Assembly (NCBI GenBank): GCA_964499985.1
Contig: CAZCMX010000002.1
Coordinates: 1 to 64,000, forward strand
Reading direction: 5' to 3'
DNA from: UBA5734 sp964499985
GTDB taxonomy: Bacteria; Bacillota; Clostridia; Saccharofermentanales; UBA5734
Length of the DNA stretch: 64,000 bases
The notes beneath the pieces were generated by a model. That model saw nothing but the letters and a program-made list of their open reading frames with translations, searched no databases and was not told where the DNA came from. Shown here in pieces: positions 49,015 through 56,663 of this stretch (positions are counted from its first letter, which is position 1; each line of letters starts with the position of its first letter). The translations under genes were made by a program, and so were the position numbers.

Positions 49015-49276
49015 CTCAGTTGTAGGATCTTGTTGCCGCAACCGCTTCTGACCAATCTTTTCTTGTATTCTGGTAATACAAGCAATTATTCAGGCCAATA
49101 TGCAGTTTTCTGAATGAGTTGGGTCTTCGAGACTAAAAGCGATACCTTGCTCCTTTCACGAATCCCAGATGGGGGGCCGATGTGACTTTCGATGCAGCGA
49201 ATTTCAGTTGTTTTCTGAAACAGGCGGATGTTCACGAATGGTCAATCGGTGCAGGGGCTGCGGCAACTTCTTTGCT
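48976..49276 (-). ncRNA. Candidate structured noncoding RNA, about 300 nt, unassigned
   Basis: Between the HD gene and the small membrane protein gene there is no good open frame, but on the minus strand there is a promoter (-10 at 49288-49283), a strong terminator (48982-49014) and a fold between them. A 12-bp helix closes the molecule: minus-strand GTTGCCGCAGCC (49267-49256) with GGTTGCGGCAAC (49043-49032). One pair is G-U on the minus strand but would be an A-C mismatch on the plus strand, which supports minus transcription. Inside are three hairpins: 8-bp CTTGTATT/AATACAAG (49082-49062), ATTCAG/CTGAAT (49115-49088) and TTTCAG/CTGAAA (49220-49202). I find no RNase P, SRP, tmRNA or T-box signature. 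A 6S-like RNA is possible but it is longer than usual. Confidence 0.6.
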
Positions 49277-49282
49277 AACTTC

Positions 49283-49317
49283 ATTATATCAAAGTCACTA
49301 TTGTAGAATATTACAAT
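49283..49317 (-). promoter_or_regulatory. Promoter with operator-like palindrome for the minus-strand RNA
   Basis: On the minus strand TGATATAAT ends at 49283, a perfect extended -10 box. There is no -35 box; its place is taken by the palindrome ATTGTAGAATATTACAAT (49300-49317), whose 6-bp arms ATTGTA/TACAAT are perfect. A second dyad GTGAAATTTTCAC is at 49321-49333, reaching the HD stop codon. The layout suggests a regulated promoter. Confidence 0.5.
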
Positions 49318-49329
49318 TGTGTGAAATTT

Positions 49330-49911
49330 TCACGAGCCGGCCAGCGTTCCATCGAGTCCGATGCTCGCGGCAATTTCCCGCATGGCCAGGATGGTTGATT
49401 CCAGGACATCATCCAGCGTCCAGCCGAGCCTGGCAGCGCCATTTTCAATGATCGACCGGTCCACCCCGGCGGCAAAGCTCGGTGTCTTGTATTTTTTCTT
49501 GAGTGATTTCAGTTCCAGATCGAGGACACTGCGTGAGGGCCGCATCAATGCGGCAGCAGTGACCAAGCCTGTCAGTTCGTCTATGGTATACAGGACTTTC
49601 TCGAGATCGCTTTGCGGTTCAGTATCTGTGACAATACCATATCCATGGCTCAGGACAGCACGGACCAGGGGCTCAGCATAACCTTCGTCTCGCAGAATTT
49701 GTGCAGCCTTGTGGCAATGCTGATCGGGGTACTGTTCATAATCCAGATCATGCAGAAGACCTGCCAGCGCCCATTCCTCAGGATCAGCTCCCGGGAAGCG
49801 GGCCGCCAGGCTGCGCATGGTGCCTTCAACCGCCAGTGCATGCCGGCGCAGGCTTTCGGATTGATTGTAGCGGGTCAGTAATTCCCAAGCTTGATCCCTG
49901 GTTTTCGTCAT
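49330..49911 (-). CDS. HD-domain phosphohydrolase
   Basis: A 193-residue HD protein. The metal ligands are RHALAVEGTM (His about 24), LLHDLDYE (His-Asp about 54-55), HCHKAA near residue 66 and LSHG near residue 89, then ELTGLV near residue 113. This is the short HDIG-like family of Firmicutes, of unknown nucleotide or other substrate. I use ATG 49911; GTG 49923 lies too near the GGAAAGG site, but ATG spacing (14) is long, so the start is uncertain. Confidence 0.85.
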   Translation of the reverse strand: MTKTRDQAWELLTRYNQSESLRRHALAVEGTMRSLAARFPGADPEEWALAGLLHDLDYEQYPDQHCHKAAQILRDEGYAEPLVRAVLSHGYGIVTDTEPQSDLEKVLYTIDELTGLVTAAALMRPSRSVLDLELKSLKKKYKTPSFAAGVDRSIIENGAARLGWTLDDVLESTILAMREIAASIGLDGTLAGS

Positions 49912-49967
49912 GGTTGTGGACACTGCCTTTCCTGGTTTTAAGTTATTTTAGCGTGACTCGGTTCGGA

Positions 49968-49996
49968 TTGACAACTCTTGCTGCTTTCTGTGATAC
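49968..49996 (+). promoter_or_regulatory. Promoter for purF
   Basis: TTGACA at 49968-49973, a 17-base spacer and TGATAC at 49991-49996, about 79 bases before the purF start. It lies between the divergent HD gene and purF. Confidence 0.6.
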
Positions 49997-50074
49997 TTGC
50001 ACTGTTGAGGCAGCAGGTGGATCCTGCTGGACCGGGCACCTCTTGAGGGCCCATATGTGCAAGGGGAGGCAAGT

Positions 50075-51478
50075 TTGATTCACGAGGAATGTGGTGTCTT
50101 TGGCATCTTTGGCCCGGAAGGAACCGAAGCTGCTGCAGCTGCCTATTATGGTCTTTTTTCACTGCAGCACCGTGGTCAGGAAAGTTGCGGCATTGCCGTC
50201 AATCATCAGGGAGATGTCCATGTCTACAAGGACATGGGCCTGGTCTCTGAGGTTTTTACCCAGCCGATCCTGGACTCCCTGGTGGGCAAGGCGGCCATTG
50301 GCCATGTGCGATATTCAACGACGGGCCAGAGTGTCCGCGAGAATGCCCAGCCACTGGTCACCCGCTATAGCAAAGGCACCTTGGCAATAGCCCACAATGG
50401 CAATCTGGCCAATACCAATACCTTGCGCCAGCAATTAGAGGACCAGGGCGCTATTTTCCAGACCACGATTGATTCAGAGATCATGGCTTATCTGATTGCC
50501 CACCATCGCTTCCATACCCAGTCCATAGAAGAGGCAGTCAGCCTGACCATGGAACAGCTGGAAGGCGCTTATTGCCTTCTCGTTTTAAGCCGGGGCAAGC
50601 TCATCGCTGCCCGGGATCCCCTGGGATTCCGGCCCCTGTGCATCGGTCAGCTGGGGGAAGCCTATGTGTTTGCCAGCGAGAGCTGTGCGCTCGATACCGT
50701 CGGGGCAACATTCATCCGGGATGTCGAACCCGGTGAAATCGTCATTGTGGATAAATCGGGCCTGAGATCCATCAGGAACCAGTGCCGCGGCCGGCGACAC
50801 CACTGCATTTTCGAATATATCTATTTTGCCCGTTCGGACAGTAAACTGGACCAGGTCAGCGTTTACGAGGCTCGGCTCAGAGCTGGCCGCCTTTTGGCTG
50901 AGCAGTATCCGGTGGCCGCGGACATCGTCCTGGGCGTACCAGATTCCGGTCTCGATGCAGCGATGGGTTATAGCATGGCTTCAGGCATCCCGCTGGTGCG
51001 TGGCTTTGTCAAGAACAACTATGTCGGACGGACTTTTATCAAGCCCACACAGAGCCAGCGCGAGAATGCGGTGCGGATCAAACTCAATCCTGTCCGCAGC
51101 AGTGTAGAGGGTAAGCGAGTGATCATGGTGGATGACTCGATCGTCCGCGGGACAACCAGTGCCCGGATTGTCCAGCAGCTCAAGCTGGCCGGTGCCACCG
51201 AAGTCCATGTCCGGATCAGCGCACCACCCTTCCTCTGGCCCTGTTATTTTGGCACGGATATTCCGTCCACCGACCAGCTGACGGCACGCCAGCATACCTT
51301 GCCTGAGATTTGTGAAATGATCGGCGCGGATTCGCTTGGCTTTCTCCAGCTCGACAGCCTGCAGCAGATGCTGGGGGAGCCGGAACGGCATTATTGCGAT
51401 GCCTGCTTCTCCGGCCGATATCCCTCACTGGCCCCGGAAGCAGTCGAAGGTTTCATTTATGCCATGGAGGCGCACTAA
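50075..51478 (+). CDS. purF: Amidophosphoribosyltransferase
   Basis: A 467-residue enzyme making phosphoribosylamine from PRPP and glutamine, first step of purine synthesis. The start is TTG 50075 behind AAGGGGAGG, giving a five-residue propeptide before nucleophile Cys6 in CGVFGIFG. The glutaminase part has QHRGQESCGI and GHVRYSTTGQ. The PRPP site is VIMVDDSIVRGTTSARI near residue 350. Cysteines in HHCIFE, LWPCYFG and HYCDACFSGRYP match the four ligands of the Fe-S form known from Bacillus PurF. It stands alone rather than in a pur operon here. Confidence 0.96.
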   Translation: MIHEECGVFGIFGPEGTEAAAAAYYGLFSLQHRGQESCGIAVNHQGDVHVYKDMGLVSEVFTQPILDSLVGKAAIGHVRYSTTGQSVRENAQPLVTRYSKGTLAIAHNGNLANTNTLRQQLEDQGAIFQTTIDSEIMAYLIAHHRFHTQSIEEAVSLTMEQLEGAYCLLVLSRGKLIAARDPLGFRPLCIGQLGEAYVFASESCALDTVGATFIRDVEPGEIVIVDKSGLRSIRNQCRGRRHHCIFEYIYFARSDSKLDQVSVYEARLRAGRLLAEQYPVAADIVLGVPDSGLDAAMGYSMASGIPLVRGFVKNNYVGRTFIKPTQSQRENAVRIKLNPVRSSVEGKRVIMVDDSIVRGTTSARIVQQLKLAGATEVHVRISAPPFLWPCYFGTDIPSTDQLTARQHTLPEICEMIGADSLGFLQLDSLQQMLGEPERHYCDACFSGRYPSLAPEAVEGFIYAMEAH

Positions 51479-51495
51479 AATCACGCCGCCGAGCA

Positions 51496-51655
51496 GGTCA
51501 GCCGCGTGAATGCTGGGTCAGCCGCNNNNNNNNNNNNNNNNNNNNNNNNNNNNNNNNNNNNNNNNNNNNNNNNNNNNNNNNNNNNNNNNNNNNNNNNNNN
51601 NNNNNNNNNNNNNNNNNNNNNNNNNGGTCAGCCGCGTGAATGCTGGGTCAGCCGC
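51496..51655 (+). repeat. 20-bp tandem repeat spanning the assembly gap
   Basis: The unit GGTCAGCCGCGTGAATGCTG occurs one and a half times left of the gap (51496-51525) and again, base for base, right of it (51626-51655). The right copy runs into the 3' end of the pseudouridine synthase gene, whose last codons and TGA stop at 51628-51630 lie in the repeat. The true number of units is unknown, since the assembler broke there. Confidence 0.9.
51526..51625. other. Assembly gap (100 N)
   Basis: Exactly 100 ambiguous bases, the usual placeholder for an unknown length. Flanked on both sides by the identical 30-base repeat sequence, so the real DNA probably continues the tandem array. Confidence 0.98.
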
Positions 51656-52377
51656 TTGAGTTCGGAAATTTCCTTAGCGGTCAGGTAGCGCCACTGGCCA
51701 GGCTTGAGCGCGCCCAAGGTGACGTGCATGATCCGGATCCGGGTCAGGCGGACGACGTCATAGCCGAGTGCCTCACACATCCTTCGGATCTGCCGGTTCA
51801 ATCCCTGGGTCAGGATGATGCGGAAAGTCCGGCTGGATTCAGGAAAGACCTGGCAGGGCAAGGTGACCGTATCCAGAATCGGGACCCCTGTCATCATGGA
51901 TCTGATGAATTCATCCGTGATCGGATGGTCGACTTTGACCCGGTATTCTTTTTCATGCCGGTTACCTGCACGCAGGATCTTGTTGACGATATTGCCATCA
52001 TTGGTCAGGAAAATCAGGCCTTCTGAATCCCGGTCCAATCGACCGATCGGGAATACCCGCTTGGGGTATCCGAGGAAATCGATGATATTGTCACCCCGAC
52101 GTTGGTCGGTGGTTGTCGTGATCCCGATCGGTTTATAAAGCGCCAGATAAACCAGATCATCATCGGGTAAGACAGGCTCGCCATTGACCCGGACAGTCTG
52201 ACCGGGCAGGACCCGGCTGCCGACCACGGCGGGATGATCGTCAATGGTGACCTGGCCTTGTTCGATCAGGCGGTCTGCTTCACGGCGGCTGCAATAACCA
52301 GTATCCGCCAGATATTTATTGACCCGGATGCCGGGTTGGATATTGGAATCAGGGGAGGGAAGTTCCTGGTGCGGCAA
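51628..52377 (-). CDS. rluF: 23S rRNA pseudouridine synthase, RluF/RsuA family
   Basis: A 249-residue enzyme isomerising uridine to pseudouridine in rRNA. The N-terminal S4 domain has INVKYL-like RVNKYLADTGYCSRREADRLI and the catalytic domain has PIGRLDRDSEGLIFLTNDG (catalytic Asp) near residue 115 and GLNRQIRRMCEALGY near residue 193. The late motif and length favour RluF over RluB. The C-terminus ends inside the tandem repeat and gap region, so its last residues (TQHSRG) may reflect repeat sequence. The start is preceded by few upstream bases. RluF versus RsuA specificity cannot be settled. Confidence 0.85.
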   Translation of the reverse strand: MPHQELPSPDSNIQPGIRVNKYLADTGYCSRREADRLIEQGQVTIDDHPAVVGSRVLPGQTVRVNGEPVLPDDDLVYLALYKPIGITTTTDQRRGDNIIDFLGYPKRVFPIGRLDRDSEGLIFLTNDGNIVNKILRAGNRHEKEYRVKVDHPITDEFIRSMMTGVPILDTVTLPCQVFPESSRTFRIILTQGLNRQIRRMCEALGYDVVRLTRIRIMHVTLGALKPGQWRYLTAKEISELKRLTQHSRG

Positions 52378-52434
52378 AGGCTAGACTCCTGTCTGACCGT
52401 CATGAATTGATTTGCCTGCCAACCGCTGGTCCGG

Positions 52435-52839
52435 TCAAATCCTGTCGCTGTCATCATGAATCCTGACGAGCTGCAGGGAGCCTTTTTCATCAATGCTGAT
52501 CACCGGTATCTCCGGGAATTCCGATTCGAGCTCATTGATGAAGACACTCTGGTCCGGATCGGGGGGCATGCCGACGATCACGTAATGAGTATCGTTGTTC
52601 TGGATGAAATTGGCAACTGCTTCCGGGGCATAGTCATGGAATAAAATAATCATTTCAGCGTCCAGCTGCTTGGAGATCGAAAAGAGATATTCGAGGCTTT
52701 CACCGGCCAGTCCTGCCAGGGAATGCTGCGGCAAGACGGTGATGACTTTGAGTTCGAGGTGTTCGATCGTTGCCAGCCTCTTGCCGGCAAATATCAGACG
52801 ATCACACGCATCCTGATCTGTCACACAAACCAGTACCAT
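52435..52839 (-). CDS. Universal stress protein-like (Usp fold) protein
   Basis: A 134-residue protein beginning MVLVCVTDQDACDRLIFAGKRLA, with a beta-alpha-beta nucleotide-binding shape resembling the Usp segment of KdpD-type sensors. THYVIVGMPPDP near residue 85 corresponds to the Usp VxVGxxG loop, but the Gly-x2-Gly-x9-Gly ATP motif is not complete, so ATP binding is doubtful. AAAGGA lies eight bases before ATG 52839. It stands alone, on the minus strand upstream of the pseudouridine synthase gene. Confidence 0.7.
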   Translation of the reverse strand: MVLVCVTDQDACDRLIFAGKRLATIEHLELKVITVLPQHSLAGLAGESLEYLFSISKQLDAEMIILFHDYAPEAVANFIQNNDTHYVIVGMPPDPDQSVFINELESEFPEIPVISIDEKGSLQLVRIHDDSDRI

Positions 52840-52952
52840 GATCCGTTCCTTTCTCACAGGTGAGATGCAAATGACCTGTGATCCCTAGTTCCCAGTCTAT
52901 CGGCTGAATGTGAATGCTTTATGTCTCCAGGGCAACATTTGCATTTCTGCCA

Positions 52953-52961
52953 TGTTATAAT
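52953..52961 (+). promoter_or_regulatory. Extended -10 promoter for the RlmI-like gene
   Basis: TGTTATAAT at 52953-52961, a perfect extended -10 box 30 bases before the methyltransferase start, with no recognisable -35 box. Confidence 0.45.
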
Positions 52962-52990
52962 AATGAAACTCAAAATTTAGCAGGTGATGT

Positions 52991-53866
52991 ATGTTTCTTT
53001 CTGACCGTTGGCTCGATTATGAATTGCTGGATGCAGGGGATGGCGATAAGCTCGAGCGCTGGGGGGATATCGTTCTCCAGCGACCGGACCCTCAGGCCAT
53101 CTGGCCGCATGGACCCTGGCCCAGGCCGGATGCCCGCTACATCAGAAGTTCTGCCGGCGGGGGCCATTGGCAGGTCAACCGGGCCTATCCACCCCAATGG
53201 ATCATTCGCTACCCGGGGCTGGCAAAGCCCCTGTCTTTCCTGATCGAGCCGACGGGTTTCAAGCATACGGGCCTGTTCCCAGAGCAGGCGGCCAATTGGG
53301 ATTATTGCACGGAACGGATCGTCGCCGCCCGCCAGGCGGGGCGCAATGTCAGGATCTTGAATCTGTTCGCATATACCGGAGCGGCCTCGGTGGCCTGCAG
53401 TGCAGCAGGGGCGACAGAGGTTGTCCATGTGGATGCCTCGAAAGGCATGAATGCCCGTGCCCGGGAAAACCTGCAGGCCAGCGGCCTGGCGGACCAGGTG
53501 GTTCGTTGCCTGGCCGACGATGTCCAGAAATTTGTCGAGAGAGAAATCCGGCGTGGTCGCAAATACGAGGGCATCATCATGGATCCGCCTTCCTATGGCC
53601 GCGGCCCGTCTGGTGAGCTGTGGAAACTCGAAGAAGCCCTGTATGGCCTGATTGAACGGACCAGCGAGCTGCTTTCAGACCAGCCCTTGTTTTTCCTGGT
53701 CAATTCCTATACGACAGGACTGGCCCCGCTCGTATTGCGCGATATTCTCGGCCTGGTCATCAAACCACGCTTTGGTGGCCGGGTTGAAGCCGCTGAGCTG
53801 GGCTTGCCAGCCACCTTGCGCGACCTGATCCTGCCTTGCGGGTCCACCGGCCGTTGGGAGCCCTGA
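52991..53866 (+). CDS. SAM-dependent rRNA methyltransferase, RlmI/RlmK-like
   Basis: A 291-residue class I methyltransferase. Motif I is LNLFAYTGAASVACSAAGA near residue 122, motif II is VVHVDASKGM, and motif IV is IIMDPPSYGRG near residue 196, the DPPS box of RNA methyltransferases of the COG1092 group. The PUA domain of RlmI is missing. GFKHTGLFPEQAANWD near residue 92 is typical of the group. CAGGTGATGT precedes the ATG. Its stop overlaps the start of the next gene by one base. Confidence 0.9.
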   Translation: MFLSDRWLDYELLDAGDGDKLERWGDIVLQRPDPQAIWPHGPWPRPDARYIRSSAGGGHWQVNRAYPPQWIIRYPGLAKPLSFLIEPTGFKHTGLFPEQAANWDYCTERIVAARQAGRNVRILNLFAYTGAASVACSAAGATEVVHVDASKGMNARARENLQASGLADQVVRCLADDVQKFVEREIRRGRKYEGIIMDPPSYGRGPSGELWKLEEALYGLIERTSELLSDQPLFFLVNSYTTGLAPLVLRDILGLVIKPRFGGRVEAAELGLPATLRDLILPCGSTGRWEP

Positions 53867-54597
53867 TGCTGCCTGATCAGCCCATTGAAATCATCTATGA
53901 AGACAACCATGTCCTGGTTGTCCGAAAACCGGCTGGCGTCTTGTCCCAGGCTGATGCCAGCGGCAAACCGGATCTTTTGACCTTGTTGAAAGAGGATATC
54001 AAACGGCGCTACCAGAAGCCTGGCGCTGTATTCCTGGGCCTGGTGCACCGGCTGGACCAGCCTGTTTCCGGCCTGATGGTTTTCGCCCGGACCTCGAAGG
54101 CTGCCTCGCGCCTGTCGGAGCAGGTCCGGGCGCATCAGCTGGGCAAGCATTACCTGGCGGTCGTCCATGGCTGCCCGGTGCCGGCTTCCGGTCGTCTCGA
54201 GGATGACCTGTACAAGGATCAGCAAGCCAATCGTGTCCAGGTAGTCGCGCCAGGGCAGGGCCAGCACGCATACCTGGATTATGAGCGGGTGGCCTATGAC
54301 TGCGGACAGGATTGCTCATTGCTCCGGATTACCCTGGGAACCGGTCGCAGCCACCAGATCCGCGTGCAGTTTGCATCGCGGGGCTGGCCTTTGCTGGGTG
54401 ACCAGCGCTATGGCCACCAGACCCGGCAAGAAGGCCAAAAAAACAAGGCCCGGCTGGACCTTGCCTTATTTGCCTATCGCCTGAGCTTCAAGCATCCAAC
54501 CAGAGACGAGGTGCTGGATTTCACGATCGAACCCCCAGCGGTCTATCCCTGGTCCTGTTTTGCCAGCCTGGACAAGATCAAAGAACCACACGGGTGA
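53866..54597 (+). CDS. RluA-family pseudouridine synthase
   Basis: A 243-residue enzyme with the RluA catalytic motif LGLVHRLDQPVSGLMVFARTSKA (catalytic Asp in HRLD) near residue 60, and a second motif GTGRSHQIRVQFA near residue 160. No S4 domain is present. It starts at ATG 53866 inside the stop of the methyltransferase gene (TGATG), so the two are coupled and may act on the same RNA. Its 3' end overlaps the convergent beta-helix gene by 20 bases. Confidence 0.92.
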   Translation: MLPDQPIEIIYEDNHVLVVRKPAGVLSQADASGKPDLLTLLKEDIKRRYQKPGAVFLGLVHRLDQPVSGLMVFARTSKAASRLSEQVRAHQLGKHYLAVVHGCPVPASGRLEDDLYKDQQANRVQVVAPGQGQHAYLDYERVAYDCGQDCSLLRITLGTGRSHQIRVQFASRGWPLLGDQRYGHQTRQEGQKNKARLDLALFAYRLSFKHPTRDEVLDFTIEPPAVYPWSCFASLDKIKEPHG

Positions 54598-55258
54598 CGA
54601 TTTCACCAGCCGATTTGTAGATGCTATTGGGTGGGACGACACCCCGGACCATGGAAAGCGGGTAGACATGGCTGGCCCGGCCGACAATTGAACCGGGATT
54701 GAGGACACTGTTGCAGCCGATTTCGACCTTGTCGCCCAAAATCGCTCCGAATTTTTTCAGGCCTGTTTCCAGCTTGTCCTCGCCAAGCCGGACGGTGACC
54801 AGGGACTTATCTGACTTGACATTCGACGTGATCGATCCAGCCCCCATATGGGCCTTATAGCCGAGCACGGAATCCCCGACATAGTTGTAATGGGGCACCT
54901 GGACCTGGTTCATCAGGATCACGTTTTTCAATTCGGTGGAATTTCCAACCACACAGCCCTCACCAATCAGCACCTGGCCGCGGATGTAAGCACAATGGCG
55001 GACTTCAGTTTCATGGCCGATGATCAGTGGTCCGTTCAAGGCAGCCGTTGGTGCAATCAGCGCATCCCTGGCGACCCAGATCGATTCGGCAATCTGTTCA
55101 TATTCGTTCTTCGGCAGCCGCGATCCCAGCTCCAGAACCAGTGCCTTGATCTGGGGCAGAATTTCCCAGGGATACTGGCAGGACGTGAGCCAGGGGGCGG
55201 CCATGGTCTGAGTCAGGTCAAACAGGTTATTGATTTGCAAATCACTCGCTTGCATCAT
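54578..55258 (-). CDS. Left-handed beta-helix acyl/nucleotidyl-transferase-like protein
   Basis: A 226-residue protein of left-handed beta-helix type, with hexapeptide-like repeats such as VLIGEGCVVGNSTEL and AILGDKVEIGCNSVLNPGSIVG. Firmicute homologues are usually labelled UDP-N-acetylglucosamine pyrophosphorylase, but the N-terminal nucleotidyltransferase domain of GlmU is absent. The protein is thus the acyltransferase-like half alone. It lies downstream of the tRNA-Pro terminator and ends in the RluA-like gene. Confidence 0.75.
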   Translation of the reverse strand: MMQASDLQINNLFDLTQTMAAPWLTSCQYPWEILPQIKALVLELGSRLPKNEYEQIAESIWVARDALIAPTAALNGPLIIGHETEVRHCAYIRGQVLIGEGCVVGNSTELKNVILMNQVQVPHYNYVGDSVLGYKAHMGAGSITSNVKSDKSLVTVRLGEDKLETGLKKFGAILGDKVEIGCNSVLNPGSIVGRASHVYPLSMVRGVVPPNSIYKSAGEIVTRVVL

Positions 55259-55276
55259 GAAACCTCCGAGTCGTAA

Positions 55277-55309
55277 GGAAAAAGCCCGAGACCATGCAAT
55301 CTCGGGCTT
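55277..55309 (-). terminator. Terminator downstream of tRNA-Pro
   Basis: On the minus strand AAGCCCGAGA (55309-55300) pairs with TCTCGGGCTT (55291-55282), then T-rich TTTTT to 55277. It separates tRNA-Pro from the beta-helix gene, which starts at 55258. Confidence 0.88.
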
Positions 55310-55314
55310 CCATC

Positions 55315-55391
55315 TGGTCGAGGTGAAGGGATTTGAACCCCCGACATCCTGCTCCCAAAGCAGGCGCGCTAGCCAGCTGCGCTACACCTCG
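55315..55391 (-). tRNA. tRNA-Pro (anticodon TGG)
   Basis: On the minus strand the 77-base sequence has a 7-bp acceptor stem CGAGGTG (55391-55385) with CACCTCG (55325-55319), discriminator A and an encoded CCA (55317-55315). The anticodon stem-loop is CCTGC-TTTGGGA-GCAGG, so the anticodon is TGG, reading CCA proline. The T arm contains GGTTCAAATCC. A terminator follows. Confidence 0.95.
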
Positions 55392-55537
55392 AAGTGGTTG
55401 GACCTTGACCACTATATCAAATCAGGACTCAGTTTGCAATTCCTCGCGGCAATCAGATTTAACAAGGTTATAATGGTAATCAGCCAGTTGATTTGCGACA
55501 ATCAACTCAATTCGAAAGAACGAGAGGCAAGGAAGCG

Positions 55538-56629
55538 ATGGGCAAGCGAATTGGACTTCTGACCAGCGGTGGAGATTGCCAGGGACTGAATACGGCCTTG
55601 CGAGGGGTCGCCAAGGCCTTGTACGAACAGGTCAAAGAGATTGAACTCATCGGCTTCAAGGATGGGTACAGGGGTCTGATTGAAAAGGACTTCCAGAAAA
55701 TGTCCCCGCCTGATTTTTCCGGCATCCTGACGGTTGGTGGCACCATCCTGGGCACATCCCGCCAGCCCTTCAAACTGCTGCAAGAGCCAGTGGATGCCCA
55801 GAAACCGGATGGCCCCACCCGCCTGGAGGCGATGCTGGCCACCTATAAGTCCCTGAAGCTGGACGGCCTGGTAATCCTGGGCGGCAATGGGACCCATAAA
55901 ACGGCCTATGCCCTGGCACAGGCCGGCCTGAACGTCATCACCTTGCCCAAGACGATTGACAATGACTTGTGGGGGACGGACATCACGTTTGGCTTCCAGA
56001 GCGCCGTTGACATCGCAACCCTGGTGGTCGACAGCATCCACACGACAGCCACGTCACATGGCCGGGTTTTCATCATCGAGCTGATGGGACATCGAGCGGG
56101 CTGGCTGACCTTGCATGCGGGGGTTGCCGGTGGCGCAGATGTCATCCTGATTCCGGAAATCCCTTACAGCATCGATTCGATTGCCCGGTCATTGAGTCAG
56201 AGGCAGGCCCAGCACAAACGTTTTTCGATCATTGCCCTCGCCGAGGGCGCTCTGACCCAAGAGGAAGCCAGCCTGCCCAAGAAGGAACTGCGCAAACTCA
56301 GGGAACAGGAGGCCTATCCGTCGGCGGCTTACCGGCTGTCCCATGAGCTGGGGGTGAAAATCGGCCAGGAAATCCGGGTGACGGTGCCCGGACATTTCCA
56401 GCGGGGCGGCCAGCCGGATGCCTATGACCGGGTTCTGGCCACCATGCTGGGCACCGCTGCAGCTGAACGGGTCCGGGACAACCATTTCGGCTGCATGATC
56501 GGGCTGGTCAACAGTCAGACGGTTGCCGTTCCTCTCGCGGAGGTTGCGGGCAAATTGAAAAAAGTTCCTCTGGATTCGATCATTATCCGTTCGGCCCGGG
56601 CCATCGGGACCTGCTTTGGTGATGATTGA
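55538..56629 (+). CDS. pfkA: 6-phosphofructokinase, divergent (GGNGT/PKTIDND) subgroup
   Basis: A 363-residue phosphofructokinase. LTSGGDCQGLN at the N-terminus, GTILGTSR near residue 70, then GGNGTHKTA (Asn117), PKTIDNDLWGTDITFGFQSA (Lys138), and PGHFQRGGQPDAYDR near residue 289. Where E. coli PfkA has GGDGS, this has GGNGT, and the Lys before TIDND is the residue found in PPi-type and mixed-group enzymes, while Gly118 is the ATP-type residue. So the phosphoryl donor is uncertain. It is longer than bacterial ATP-PFK (320). GGCAAGGA precedes ATG 55538. First of a cluster with ppx-ppk-ppx-argS on the same strand. Confidence 0.9.
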   Translation: MGKRIGLLTSGGDCQGLNTALRGVAKALYEQVKEIELIGFKDGYRGLIEKDFQKMSPPDFSGILTVGGTILGTSRQPFKLLQEPVDAQKPDGPTRLEAMLATYKSLKLDGLVILGGNGTHKTAYALAQAGLNVITLPKTIDNDLWGTDITFGFQSAVDIATLVVDSIHTTATSHGRVFIIELMGHRAGWLTLHAGVAGGADVILIPEIPYSIDSIARSLSQRQAQHKRFSIIALAEGALTQEEASLPKKELRKLREQEAYPSAAYRLSHELGVKIGQEIRVTVPGHFQRGGQPDAYDRVLATMLGTAAAERVRDNHFGCMIGLVNSQTVAVPLAEVAGKLKKVPLDSIIIRSARAIGTCFGDD

Positions 56630-56663
56630 TGGATATTGATGATCTTATGACAGGAGTTTTCCG

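Noticed and set aside
49170..49286. Minus-strand ATG at the -10 box giving a 27-codon peptide inside the RNA
   Set aside because: The ATG falls in or next to the -10 box, so it would have no ribosome site on the transcript.
49182..49451. Plus-strand open frame of 89 codons across the RNA region and HD gene
   Set aside because: No ribosome site, it overlaps the RNA and runs antisense into the HD gene, and the protein looks random.
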